The position numbers and the translations under genes were made by a program. The notes beneath the pieces are model-generated. The model was not told the DNA's origin. It worked only from the letters and a program-made list of their open reading frames with translations, and searched no databases. A stretch of 64,000 nt of DNA from Eurosta solidaginis (taxonomy: Eukaryota > Arthropoda > Insecta > Diptera > Tephritidae), in assembly GCF_040869045.1 (NCBI RefSeq), contig NC_090322.1, positions 181,535,477 to 181,599,476 on the forward strand, given 5' to 3'. Each line of letters starts with the position of its first letter. The first letter of the stretch is position 1. Below are positions 22,015 to 33,335 of the stretch, piece after piece.

Positions 22015-22130
22015 TAAGTTTGCTTTGGCCTTCGGATTATTGTTGTCGAGGTCAATACGCGTCTTTTGACTCGATATTTTTAGCCACGTATTAGCAGTCG
22101 ACCCCTGTTGTAGACTATTACCGAAGAATC
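22015..22130. mobile_element. Right-end fragment of a GGTAATAG-family MITE
   Basis: Matches the right half of the MITE at 5675-10123: the 'ccttcggattattgttgtcgag' region, 'aatacgcgtcttttgac', then 'cgaccc...agactattacc'. The left half is absent. Confidence 0.65.
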
Positions 22131-22726
22131 CTATCGGAAATCAGGTCCTATGCTATAAAAAAACTCAATCCTCTTGGGAAATATAAGCTCTCTAGGAACA
22201 ATGTCACTTGCTGCTTCTAGATCTGATAGCTGTGCTACTCCTAATAGCTGGATTCCTAGCCTTGCGGGCGCAGGGCCCCAAGCACAAGACGTGCTTGGTC
22301 GTTACTTCCTCCCCCACTTCCTACATTTGCTATCACTGACAAGGTCTGATTCAAAAAGCATCCCAAGCCAGAAGGCAGTGCCAGGCGAGAATACCCATCA
22401 TGAGCCTGCACTCCCATCTTTGCATTGATAAGAGCAACTTTGTTAATTTGACAAAACATGATCTCTTCATTGATAAGAGCAACTTTGTTAATATGACAAA
22501 ACATGATCTTCTACACTTTACAGCCCCGGGCTTGGTTCCACGGCTTTCCTTTTTGGTCGATCATATGCACCTCTCTTTTGATATCGCCCAATGTTTTTAG
22601 AACGTCTACGTTACAAGTTTCGAGCGATGCGCCTTGTTTATGTAGCTCATCCGCGCGTGTATTCTAAGCCCTGTTGTTGTTGTTGTTGTTGTAGCAATGC
22701 TCGCTCCTCCTAATAGCCGCGACCGA

Positions 22727-25700
22727 TCACAAATTGTCATCAATATCCTCTAACGGGAGTCCAAGGAAACTTGCCGTTTCAACAGGGGTGGACCATAAGG
22801 AAAGGGGTGTTAGAGGCGTTGGTTCCACATTACAATTGAAGAGATGGTTGGTGTCATGTGGGGACACATTGCAAGCGGGGCATACATTTTGTATGTCGGG
22901 GTTGATTCTGGATAGGTAAGAGTTTAACCTGTTACAGTATCCAGAACGAAGTTGAGCAAGAGTGACACGCGTTTCCCTGGGGAGTATGCGTTCCTTTTCC
23001 GCAAGTTTTGGATAATTTTCGTTAAGTACTGGATTCACCGGGCAATTCCCGGCATAAAGGTCCGACGCCTGTTTATGGAGTTCACCAAGGACCTGCTTGT
23101 GTTTTTCTCAGGTGCCGTATTTCCTCAAAATGCTTACGGAGATGACTCCTTGAGCCCCTAGGCGGTGCTGGTTCAATAATCAGATGTCTGTTGGGATGCC
23201 CAGGTTTCTTGGTATTCAACAGGAACTGTTTGGGCAGCATCTCATTTCTCTCCCTGATGGGGAGTATTCTCGCCTCATTATGCAGATGGTGTTCTGGGGA
23301 CATAAGAAGACAGCCCGTGGCGATTCTGAGAGCAGTATTTTGGCAGGCCTGTAGTTTCTTCCAGTGGGTGATTTTTAGGCTTGGCGACCATATGGGTGAC
23401 GCGTAGCACGTAATCGGCTGGCTAATTGCTTTGTATGTAGTCATGAGCGTTTCTTTATCTTTTCCCTAAGTACTGCCAGCGAGGGATTTGAGGATTTTGT
23501 TACGGCTCTGAATTCTCGGAACAATTGCGGCTGCGTGCTCACCAAAATGTAGATCCTGATCAAACGTCACACCCAAGATTTTGGGGTGTAGGACAGTCGG
23601 TAGCGTAGTGCCATCGACGTGGATGTTCAAAATGGTCGACATTTGGGACGTCCATGTTGTAAATAAGGTCGCGGAAGATTTAGTCGGTGATAATGCCAGG
23701 TTTCGCGAGGCGAAAAAACTGGAGAGATCAGGGAGGTAGCCGTTTATTTTATTGCATAGCGCATCGATCCTTGGGCCTGGGCCTGTGGCCATTATTGTGC
23801 AGTCATCGGCGTAGGAAACGATTGTGACTCCTTCCGGTGGTGAAGGTAGCTTAGATATGTAGAAACTAAACAAAAGTGGGGATAGGACACCACCCTGTGG
23901 CACCCCTTGTTTAATTCTCCTTGGTTTTGATGTTTCGTTTCTAAATTGCACCGATGCCTGCCGACCTCCCAGATAATTTGCGGTTAACCTTTTAAGACAT
24001 TGGGGGAGGGGTAGACCCTTCCAGGTCCTGCAGTAACGAGCCATGGTTGACCGCATCAAAAGCTTTTGATAGGTCTAGCGCTACGAGTACTGTTCTATGG
24101 TGGGGGTATTGATTTAAACCGCAATTTATCTGGGTGCTAATGGCATTAAGCGCGGTGGTAGTGCTATGGAGTTTCCTGAAGCCATGCTGATGAGGGGCTA
24201 GCTGCAAATTTGCTTGGAAATAAGGGAGCAAAATGGCTTCAAGCGTCTTTGCCACTGGCGATAGGGGAGATATCGGACGATACTACTCACCTATGTTAGC
24301 TGGTTTCCCAGGCTTTAGTAGCGGGACCACCTTGGCCATTTTCCATTTCTCAGGTATGACAAAGGTGGAGAGAGACAGATTGAAGACATGCGCTAAATAT
24401 TTGAAACCCTCTTTCCCTAGGTTTTTAAGCATCGGCATGGCTATGCCGTCTGGGCCCACTGCTTTGGATGGTTTAGCACGACCAATGGCGTCCTCAAGCT
24501 CTTTAGCGGTGATGGTGATTGGCGAAGCGCTGAATTTGTGTTTATGTGCGCGTCTATTGGCTCTCCGTCTATCTTTGTCGACCGTAGGATGCATTATATA
24601 TTGTCGGCAGAAAGCGCTCGCGCATTTTTTCGCGTCCGACAGCACTTTGTCGCCAAAGGCGATGGAAACTTTGTCTTTATGCTTAGTCGGATTCGATAGG
24701 GACTTTACGGTGGACCAAAGTTTACCCACACCGGTAGAGAGGTTACAACCTCTTAGGTGCTCCTCCCATTTCGCCCGCTTGTGTTCATCCACAAGCAATC
24801 TGATGCGTTGGTTTATATCCTTTATTTGGAGGTCGCCTGGATCAAGCTGTCGTATAAGGTCACGTTCTCTCGCTAAGTTTGCGGTCTCCGCCGGGAAGTG
24901 GGGCCGGATTTCGGGAATTCTCCCGGCGGGAATGAAATGTGCCGAGGCGGATTTAATGACCTTACAGAAGGCACGCTCCCCTTGGCGGGCATCAGTCGGG
25001 ATAGGGAGGGCAGCTAGGCGGCTGTCTGTAAAGGATTTATATTCTTCCCACTTTCCTTTTTTGAAGTTTATGAAAGTGCGTTTTTCAGTGACGATGAAGT
25101 CGGCGGTACGCTCAAGCGAAATAAATATGGGCAGGTGGTCGGATGCCAATGTTACCATCGGCTGCCAGTTGACGCAGTTTACGAGTTCTGCGCTCACGAT
25201 TGAGATATCTGGCGAGCTGTGACAGCTTCCTACCATACGTGTGGGGGCGTCTCCGTTTATTGTGCAGAACGTCGTTTCTTCTATTTGATCCGCCAACATC
25301 TCACCCTACTGTCCGCCCGCAAGTTTGAATGCCATAGATCATGATGGGCATTGAAATCGCCTAAGATAATGCGATTGTTGCCAGTGAGTAAGGCCCTGAT
25401 ATTAGGGCGGTATCCACTGGGGCAACAGGTGGCAGGAGGGATGTAGATGTTGATGATTTCTAGGTTTGCATCGCCTGACCGGACAGATAGGCCTTGACGT
25501 TCTAAGACATTGTCCCTGCGGTCGATGCCAGGATCTAATATTGCACAGAGTGGTGTATGATAAACGCGAGACCGCCTCCATTTCCGCTCTCGTGGTCTTT
25601 CCTGTGGACGTTATACCCAGAGCAGGTCTGCAATGCAGATCTTGCTGTGAGTTTAGTCTTTTGAATCGCAGCAATGCGGATGTTGTGCCGCTTCATGAAA

Positions 25701-26090
25701 TAGACTATCTCCGTAATCTTCCCAGTTAGTCCATTACAGTTTAACTGCAGAATTCTGAACTGCATAAGGGGAGACGTCGCCACTCTGGGGGTAAGTGACG
25801 GGTGACTACGCCTGGGTTGTGGAAGGCCAGGACGCAATTGCTGTTGTGGCCCTGGGACTGGGCGTCCTTGGGCAAGCATTGGGGTACCCGGATGGTTAAA
25901 GTTTGCGACCTGACAACATGGCACGATGAAACCCGTCGGGGGTTGTCGTCGCGGAGACCAGAACATCTAGGAAAGTGGCACCACCCAAGGCAGGAGCTGC
26001 ATTGCGCGGATGTCGCAAACCTATATATTCTGTGCTGGCAGACGGTGCAAACGGAGGTAGGGACTAAGAGTCTGTTTCCCTGACCTACAC
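22727..26090 (-). pseudogene. Zinc finger-endonuclease-RT polyprotein of the Jockey-like element
   Basis: In minus-strand order: a PHD-like zinc finger at about 25970-26060 ('CSSCLGWCHFPRCSGL'); a proline-rich linker; the endonuclease start 'MQFRILQLNCNGL' at 25765 with later 'ILGDFNAHHDLWHSN' (near 25350) and 'SDHLPIFISLE'; RT with 'SPVAKTLEAILLPYF', 'ALDLSKAFDAVNH', 'GVPQGGVLSPLLF' and the catalytic box YADD near 23810; and the C-terminal 'CPACNVSPHDTNHLF' zinc motif, ending at 22727. Lesions include a 1-bp deletion near 25305, an in-frame TAG at about 24285, a frameshift near 24010, and a stop near 23466 with a deletion near 23080. It cannot make a full protein. Confidence 0.8.
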
Positions 26091-26100
26091 GATTGCTGCC

Positions 26101-26124
26101 GGTAAAGAGGGGGGGGGGGGGGGG
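26101..26124. repeat. Poly-G tract
   Basis: A run of about 18-20 G bases, the DNA basis of the proline run in the Jockey-like element on the other strand. Such a run is prone to sequencing error and to slippage, so its true length is uncertain. Confidence 0.7.
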
Positions 26125-26790
26125 GAAGACGGGGGCAGGGCCTGATGCTCAGCATTGCTACCAACTCTACTACGAAGGTAGTAGTTATGAGTGGTATCAG
26201 CTGTTTGAGTTGTTGGCGCCGTGGGGCGCGAGCAGTAGCCCCATCTATTCTAAGCCCTCTAACCCGCTTGTGCGTTGAAAATGTCGTTATACACGTTTGT
26301 CGCCTCGTCTGCCATTTGAGCGCACTCACGCCAAGTTGCCACCTCTATCATGGCTCTAAGAGACCCATCGAAGCGCAGGTAGGGAACTAGGTAGTCTGTC
26401 GTCCAACATTCGATGACGCTATACACCTATGGCCGTATGGTCTGCCCTCCAGCTGCCACGAGGCATTGAGTCTCGACGCAGTCGTTAACGATATGTTCTT
26501 CGCCACCAGGTCTACAGGTGAAATATGCAGAATGGAGTTTAGTGCAGTCGTCCGAGTTGCTTTCAAGGCTCCCGTTATGCTAATCAATGACAGCCTACAT
26601 ACCTCCTCTAATTTTTTGAGGTGCGTTCTTTTTGAGGCGCCGTCCACCAAAAAAGGTGCTGTCAAAGCCTTCTTCACTCTCTCCTCCAAGTTGAGCTTCC
26701 GCGACAACTCACTGTCTAATCGACATAAGAAGGTCCGGTATGTACAACTGTAACGTCGTCTGCGTATGGCGTACATATGGTTGACAGATA

Positions 26791-27275
26791 GACGGTTAGA
26801 AAGGTAATACCCGCGGAAATAATTTCAGTACCCAAAGCGGTGTTGTGGTGAAGAGGCACTTTTCAACCGAAAAGTTTGTCAACTCTATATCAGAGGTATC
26901 AACTCATTTCTTTTTAATGAAATAGTTTTAAGAAACCTTTATGAATTTTGTAAATTGTACTATACAATGAATTAGGCTTTTTTGGCCATAATAAATAAAA
27001 TAATAATAATAATCTTACTATCATTCACGCTGGGCCAAAAACATATATTTCTGATCCCGTACCGCTGCTGTGAAAGTTGTATTTTGGATAACCAATGAGA
27101 ACAAATGGAGCTCTCTAGAAAGCATTTCTAGCAAGCCAACATTGTGAACTAAGGAAGGGACCGTTCGCGCTCCAACAGCCAGGTGAAAAATTTAGCCTTT
27201 TGTTTTTTGAGTTTTTAATTAGCCGTTATTGAAGCTCAAAAAAAAAGGCCAAATTTTTTAATTAGCAATTATTGG
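26791..27275. other. Spacer
   Basis: AT-rich; nothing recognised apart from two similar 'aaaaaggccaaattttttaattagc'-type stretches near 27190-27265 that suggest a small local inverted or direct repeat. Confidence 0.3.
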
Positions 27276-27287
27276 AAGAAATTTGTG

Positions 27288-27701
27288 CCGCAGCGGAGGC
27301 TTAGAATATACCCGCGGCAGATATTCTTGTCGTAAGAGGCGACCCAAATACCAAATTGATTCAAGGAGCTGTGTAGCGAAACCCTTTCAAGGGGTTGCCA
27401 GCGCAAAATATAGCTTCTCCAACTCAATTGTCAACCTCACCTACCCGTGGAGAATGCTATTCCTTTAACAGCCGATGCTGTGGCGACCCCAAGTTCCCTG
27501 TGGATACAGGGGCTGGGAGGGTGGTATGGCCTATAAGGTTTCATGTGGTCATACCAAATCGTTCCCGAGATGATCGGGCTAGTACCTTAATGGTGCTTGT
27601 TACCGAAACGTACCGGATCTGCATCCGGCAAAGGACCATCAACATCGATAACACTCCCCAAGGCTTTTGGGGAGCGTCCTTATCGCTACAACAATAACAA
27701 C
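27288..27701 (+). mobile_element. Short internally deleted retroelement (SIDE/SINE-like), complete
   Basis: A 414-bp element flanked by a perfect 12-bp duplication AAGAAATTTGTG (27276-27287 and 27702-27713), ending in a (CAA)n-type tail like that of the Jockey-like elements. It has no ORF and no tRNA-like B box that I can see. Related pieces are at 32425-32515 and 40261-40598; the latter joins this 5' sequence to the C-terminal code of the Jockey-like ORF, which argues that this is a deletion derivative of a Jockey-type element rather than a tRNA-derived SINE. Confidence 0.75.
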
Positions 27702-27713
27702 AAGAAATTTGTG

Positions 27714-28054
27714 TACTTTATTGGACTTGGTTCTGCTTTTCCTTTAAGCCTTGTTATGGCTTGCATAATCACCACTGTGCTGTTAGTTGTATGTACGTTT
27801 TTTAATTTAATTTAGAGCTAAAGCAATTACCAACGAACATACATAGATACTTTGTACATAGTATACTACTGATTAACTACAAGCTTTTACAATACTACAA
27901 TTTAACTAATTTTTATACGTAGCATAATTGTTTCATATAGATTAGTAAAATATTTTATAAATTTCCAGATATTCACATGTGTAAAAATGTCCTAACTTTA
28001 AAATGTAGAAAGCTACAAAATATGGATATACATATAAATGTACATTGGAAAACT
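27714..28054. other. Intergenic, 3' flank of the decarboxylase gene
   Basis: AT-rich, with no gene or repeat recognised. It includes the presumed cleavage region of the minus-strand decarboxylase transcript. Confidence 0.4.
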
Positions 28055-28060
28055 TTTATT
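28055..28060 (-). terminator. Poly(A) signal of the decarboxylase gene
   Basis: AATAAA on the minus strand, 55 bp beyond the stop codon at 28115. Confidence 0.6.
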
Positions 28061-28114
28061 GTCACTATAAGGTATTGTTATTGTCACTGCTAATAAGTGC
28101 CCGTTAGAATCTAT

Positions 28115-29647
28115 TCAATTTTCAATTGGTAGACCGTGTGTCAAATCCAATAGGCTTTCAGCCTTATCAACACGTTGTGGACCTTTTCCAATGCGTGTAT
28201 GAATTATATATTTGAGTAGATTTTGTTCATTTATAGGAAAAGTGGCATTACCATTGAAACCATTGTTCTGAAAAAATGAAAAATTAAATTAGATATTCAA
28301 GTTTCTAATCATGAACAAGTATGGGAGCTACATATGTTCGAGTAATACCGAACATTATGCACATTGATATATATGTGCATACGCACCTCTTTCCGTTCAC
28401 GCTCAACTGGTATACCTTTAACATATTCTACACTTTGTGCAGCATCATTGGGAAAACTCAATTGTATTGCTGCTAATGCAGCAGATACATCTTTTTCAAG
28501 CAAATAAATACAAGCATTTGGCCCTCCATCAAAAGTATATGCTAGTTTTGTCTCTCCAACTGCCGCATTGTAGGCATGTACGAATTCTACAATTGCGTGT
28601 GATACATCATTCATATATACACACGGTGGATATGTGTCCAAGGCGATGGCATGAAATTGATTAGAATCGCGCATAGTAATCTCTGCTAGTTTCTGAAAAT
28701 CACGACTTTCAATAGCATCAACCAATGCCACTGTACGTTCTGGTACACATTGTTTTGCACGATATGCAATTAAGTCAGATGTTTGTACAGAGCGTTGCAT
28801 ACCTTTGGTGGAGCTTGTCTTTTTACGCCCATCATTTACTACCAATATTAAAACGTGCATTTCCGGCCAATGATGTTCGGGCGCAATCGGTAATGCAATT
28901 GAATCGCGACCATTTTTCAGTTTGCCCATATGCCAGCGTACAAAGCCTCCGTGTAAACTACGACATGCAGAGCCACTACCTTGGCGTGCTATTGCTGTTA
29001 GTTCTTCATCTTCAACGCCATAAAGGTGTGCTAGTGTATATACTAAGCAGGCATAACCAGCAGCACTCGAAGCTAAGCCGGCAGCGGTAGGAAAGTTATT
29101 ATGGGATGCAATATGCAGCTTCCATTCTATTGGGAATTTGAGTTGTCCCTTTGCAATGGCCAGACGCTGCACTAAAAAAGCATGTCATTAATGAACATTG
29201 GTTATATTTTGCCTATTTACATTAGTTCATACATACATTCATTCAAGCAACACATGGCACGTGCATTCTCCTCAAGCGACACCTCCTCGCCATTCAACCA
29301 CATAATATGTCTATTAAAGGAAGCCGCAGCAGCTGTTGTTGTCTTTGCACACATCTTGAATTTGCATAACAATGGCGTTATTTGATTTTTTCATTTAAAA
29401 AATAACCATTTATAAATATCTAGCTTTGAACACAAAAAAGTGTAAATTACCTCATCGGTGCTTAGGGTCATGCTAAGTGAATCGTTAATGGGCAAGATTA
29501 GCTCCTCATCGCGTTTACCCCCTGTTCAAGTAGGTTAAGGATCATTTTACAATAAATAAACTAATCTTAATAATGTAGATGATGTAAATACTTACAGTAC
29601 TTAATAAGCGCTATATTAACTGGTGCGATGCAAGTTTCGATAAACAT
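28115..29647 (-). CDS. Mvd: Diphosphomevalonate decarboxylase
   Basis: Catalyses ATP-dependent decarboxylation of mevalonate 5-diphosphate to isopentenyl diphosphate, the last step of the mevalonate pathway that feeds juvenile hormone, dolichol and prenyl groups in insects. Five coding exons, joined in this order: 29596-29647, 29451-29521, 29237-29354, 28387-29171, 28115-28267. All introns are GT-AG and 65-119 bp, and the phases fit. The sum is 1179 nt, 392 residues, close to the usual 400. The start ATG at 29647 begins 'MFIETCIAPVNIALIKYWGK', the conserved N-terminus. The GHMP-kinase ATP loop 'PTAAGLASSAAG' is at residues 108-119 and the catalytic aspartate lies in 'YTFDGGPNA' (D295). It ends 'IIHTRIGKGPQ...', as in the family. 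Intact. Drosophila homologue named Mvd. Confidence 0.95.
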
Positions 29648-29944
29648 TTTTTGTATACAAACTCTGATATTCAATGAGGAAGTAATTTTGCTATGACCTG
29701 TAATTATATTGTCCCATCAAATTTATGATTAAGGAATGTGGGAGATCGCATTCACGACTGCCCTACTTTCCCCAAATAACCAAAATACTTTTAGTTGGAA
29801 CCGATTGATTGCAACCAAGAAAAGTAAACAATTCAAAACAGCTGTTCTTGAAGGGTTGTAAATAAAAGTAGTAAAAATTGTACTAGATTGCCCTAAGAAT
29901 TATGGTGACCACATGAAAACTTCACGGGAGTATGTAAAGTTTTT
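29648..29944. promoter_or_regulatory. Upstream region of the decarboxylase gene
   Basis: About 300 bp of AT-rich sequence between the start codon and the fold-back element. It should hold the promoter and 5' UTR, but no TATA box or initiator could be assigned with confidence. Confidence 0.35.
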
Positions 29945-30473
29945 CAGCCCAATCTAAATATTCCCTCGGAATTTTGTTCTCGCCGATTTTTTATTCCCTC
30001 GGAAAAATTCCTCCAATTCTGTTCTCCTAGGGAGAACAAAAATTGGGGAATAGGAATTGCGAATTTTCGAAGTCAGCTGCTTTGTCAATTGAAATTTCGT
30101 TGCGCATTTCTTATTTTGTTAAAAAAAAAAAAGAAGTTTAATTATTTTTGCGAATTTGTTTGAAATTAAGAAATAAAATATAAACAATGCACAGTGTTGC
30201 ATTTTATATGGTATTCACTGAAATGAGTAATGAATTAGTGCCACAGTAACATCAACAGCGGAACATAAGAAGAAGACGGCCGCATAACACAAATCTGCCG
30301 GAGTTGCCTGCTTTCATTCAGCAAAGCAATTTTCTGGCGGCCAAGTTGAGTTGAATTCGTCCTTCATCATATGCCAAAATCTATTTAAGCCTTCTTAAAA
30401 ATCCTTGCGCAATTTCTGGATGGCTGCATCAAATATACCAAGAGCTCTCCGTTGCTTATGATATACTTTTCGA

Positions 30474-31009
30474 CAGGGGCTGAAACTGTTATTTCTTTTA
30501 TAATATAATTCATTGTAAAACTATTAATTTTGGACTTTAAATATATTTGGATGAAGATAAAAATTATTTTCGGATTTTTATTTTTTGAGTCCTATATAAC
30601 TAGTTAAACATGGACTTTTAAAAATAAAAGTCCGGAAATAAAAGTTAAATCCGGACTTTTATTTTTTAAGGCCAAAATAAAAAAAATGTTAATTCGGAGA
30701 AGCCGTTTCTTTGTTATTAAGCTGGACTCCTATTTTGGCCTTAAAAAATAAAAGTCCGGTTTTAACTTTTATTTCCGGCCTTTATTTTTAAAAGTCCGAG
30801 CTTAACTAGTTCTATCGGACTCAAAAAATAAAAATACAGATACTACTTTTATATGTGGACTTTTATGGAGCCAGTTCGAAAAATAAAAAGGATGCATGAT
30901 TCGACATGATATTGCTATAGGGATACCTGGGAACTTTTTCACCTAGGACAATTTTTTGACCAGGACTTTTTCGACTCCAAAAAAAAAAAAAAATTAATTT
31001 CCGTCCCTG
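30474..31009. mobile_element. hAT-like hairpin MITE inside the fold-back arm
   Basis: A 536-bp element with ends CAGGGGCTGAAA and, reverse-complemented, CAGGGACGGAAA, flanked by a perfect 8-bp duplication CTTTTCGA (30466-30473 and 31010-31017). The opposite arm of the fold-back element is the empty site. CAGGG ends plus an 8-bp duplication are typical of hAT elements. The interior (30560-30850) is itself a near-perfect palindrome with arms of about 115 bp built on 'aataaaagtccgg'. No coding capacity. Confidence 0.8.
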
Positions 31010-31208
31010 CTTTTCGACGTAAAATAAAGAACATTGTGGTTGTTGTTGTTGTATTAAGAATGTCCATACATATTTTAGCACAAATTTGTACAAATAAATG
31101 TTCTTTCTTAAAAGAACCAATTTCCTATTTTGATGCATTCCTTTTAATTTAACAAGTGAAAGAATTCCTATGAAATGGCAGAGAAATTTCCCTCTCCCTC
31201 ATATTCAT

Positions 31209-31549
31209 AATCAGCCCAATTCTAAACGAAAATTCCGTGCGAGTTTTCTCCCTTCTCCCATTCCTCGTATTCTAAATAAAAATTCCTTGTGAGTTTTTTC
31301 ACTTCTCCCTTTCCTCCTATTCTGAACAATGTTCGAAAAAGCGGAAACCGGTTATGGGAGAAAAGTAGGTATTATTCAGCCCAATTCTAAACGAAAATTC
31401 CGTGCGAGTTTTTTCCCTTCTCCCATTCCTCGTATTCTAAATAAAAATTCCTTGTGAGTTTTTTCACTTCTCCCTTTCCTCCTATTCTGAACAATGTTCG
31501 AAAAAGCGGTAACCGGTTATGGGAGAAAAGAAGGTATTATGAATGTGAG
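31209..31549. repeat. Tandem duplication of a ~170-bp unit
   Basis: Two nearly identical units, each starting CAGCCCAATTCTAAACG and ending near GGAGAAAAG(T/A)AGGTATTAT, at the centre of the fold-back element. Confidence 0.85.
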
Positions 31550-32424
31550 GGAGAGGGAGATTTCTCTGCCATTTCATAGGAGTTTTTTCACTTGTTAAAT
31601 TAAAGGGAATCCATCAAAATAGTTAAAGGAAATTGGTTATTTTAAGAAAGAACACTTATTTGTACAAATTTGTGCTAAAAGATGTATTTATTTTCTACCA
31701 CAATATTCTCACTGTTAATACAACAACAACTACAACCACAATATTCTTTATTTTAAGTCGAAAAGTATATTATAAGCAACGGTAGAGCTCTTGGTATACA
31801 AATTTGATGCAGCCATCCAGAAATTGCGCAAGGATTTTTTAATAAGGCTTAAATAGATTTTGGCATATGATGAAGGACGAATTCAACTCAACTTGGCCGC
31901 CAGAAAATTGCTTTGCTGAATGAAAGCAGGCAACTCCGGCAGATTTGTGTTATGCGGCCGTCTTCTTCTTATGTTCCGCTGTTGATGTTGCTGTGGCACC
32001 AATTCATTACTCATTTCAGTGAATACCACATGAAATGCAATAAATACTGTGCAATGTTTATATTTTATTTCTTAATTTCCAATAAATTTGCAACAATAAT
32101 TAAACTTTTAAATTTTTTAAACAAAATAAGAAATGTGCAACGAAATTTCAATTGACAAAACAGCTGACTTCGAAAATTCGAAATTCCTATTCCCCAATTA
32201 TTGTTCTCCCTAGGAGAACAGAATTGGAGGAATTTTTCCGCGGGAATAAAAAAATCCGCGAGAACAAAATTCCGCGAGAATATTTAGAATTGGTCTGAAT
32301 ACCTACTTCTCTCCCATAACCGGTTTCCGCGTTTTCGAACATTGTTCAGAATAGGAGGAAAGAGAGAAGGGAAAAAAACTCACACGGCATTTTTGTTTTG
32401 GGCTGTTTGTTTATAACCGGGCTG

Positions 32425-32515
32425 CTAATTACAAGGGGTTGTGTAGCGCAACCCTTTCAAGGGGTTGCCTGCGAAATTTACAGCTTATCTAACCCAATTG
32501 TAACTTCTGAGTTGA
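32425..32515 (+). mobile_element. SIDE 5' fragment
   Basis: About 85 bp matching positions 27365-27440 of the short internally deleted element ('gtgtagcgcaaccctttcaaggggttgcc' region, then 'aacccaattgt'). Confidence 0.6.
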
Positions 32516-33335
32516 ATGTCACACTATTTCGGATGCTAGTTCGAAATCGGTGTTTTTTGTAAACCGTGCAGTCCGTACGGAGATTTTGTGGATTAAATGT
32601 GGGATCATTTCAGGACACTGAAAAGGCATATGTATAAGTAGTAAGGGAAACGTTTTTTCATACGCTACAAAAGCTTCAAGCATTTTCTAGTACCAGTATA
32701 TAAAAAAACATGGGAATTGATAAACCTTTTCAAATGATGGCAAATTTTAATTCGGTTTGACGGTTGTGAAGTAAACAAACAAGAACAACAACAACAAGCC
32801 ATTAATCACTTTCCTCCCAAAAAACGCGGATTATTTTAAAGAAAGTATTTCCGGTTCGCTTTGTCGTGATCGTCAACCAGATCACCCATTTTTAATCGAT
32901 CCAGATAGATAGCTTTACAATTTTTTTTAATTTTAGCAACATATGTAAGTGTGACAAGAAAACATTTAAATCTAGGTACGCTCGATTATTGAATACCAAA
33001 ACAAAAACATTTAAACAGTAATATGTTGGAGTGGGTGTACCCAGTCTGTAGTAGCAATATAGAAGTATTACATATACGTTTAACACTAAGGACTCAATCA
33101 GTCTATGTGAGGTCCTCATGGACCGGCCAGTTCAACCTACATACGTACATATCTCAACCTAATTAAAATAGTTTAATCTGGGACCCTATTCTATAACTCG
33201 ATTCGAAAGAAAATACGATTTTAAAGGAAACACGATTCGAAAGCTGTCACATACATTATGTTTTAAATCCTAAAGAAATTTCTTTCAAATTGAGTTACAT
33301 AATAAGGCCTCTGCACTCCATTTTAAGAAAAAACA
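32516..33335. other. Non-coding stretch
   Basis: AT-rich with short open frames only. No gene, RNA or element ends recognised. Confidence 0.35.

Larger units (their letters stand above)
22673..26245 (-). mobile_element. Jockey-like non-LTR retrotransposon, copy 1
   Basis: Flanked by a perfect 13-bp duplication TATTCTAAGCCCT at 22660-22672 and 26246-26258. The minus-strand 3' end is a (CAA)n tail, seen as (GTT)n at 22673-22692. About 3.6 kb, with most of one large ORF (zinc finger, endonuclease, RT) and no RNase H. A diverged copy lies at 57862-60230 on the other strand. Confidence 0.85.
22160..26790 (-). mobile_element. Remnant of an RNase H-bearing non-LTR element, split by a Jockey-like insertion
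   Basis: On the minus strand, 26259-26776 encodes the end of an RT ('RTHLKKLEEVCRLSLISITG', 'ALNSILHISPVDLVAKN'). After the intervening insertion, 22510-22659 reads 'NTRADELHKQGASLE', resembling the last RNase H motif of I/LOA-type ORF2s. The middle of RNase H is missing. Two 43-bp near-identical blocks around 22425-22510 form a tandem duplication. The boundaries at 22160 and 26790 are approximate, and the 22160-22510 part is the least certain. Confidence 0.5.
29945..32405. mobile_element. Fold-back-like element with arms over 700 bp
   Basis: The left arm (29945-30473 plus 31018-31205) and the right arm (about 31560-32300) are reverse complements over more than 700 bp. Landmarks include 'gcggccgtcttcttcttatg' near 31956 and its complement near 30265. 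The ends read CAGCCCAA... and ...GGGCTG. The centre (31209-31549) is two tandem copies of an approximately 170-bp unit, and part of that unit recurs inverted at 32300-32405. There is no transposase frame. Long arms plus internal tandem units recall Foldback-type elements. A hAT-like element interrupts the left arm. Confidence 0.75.

Noticed and set aside
22174..22428. 84-codon plus-strand frame
   Set aside because: Low-complexity serine and proline content, located in retroelement debris; no similarity recognised.
24233..25222. Plus-strand 329-codon open frame
   Set aside because: It is the antisense shadow of the endonuclease and RT code of the Jockey-like element. Its sequence has no recognisable domain, and an equivalent antisense frame appears in the copy at 57862-60230.
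30863..31138. 91-codon minus-strand frame
   Set aside because: Spans the junction between the hAT-like insertion and the fold-back arm and is made of A/T-rich hairpin sequence; not a gene.
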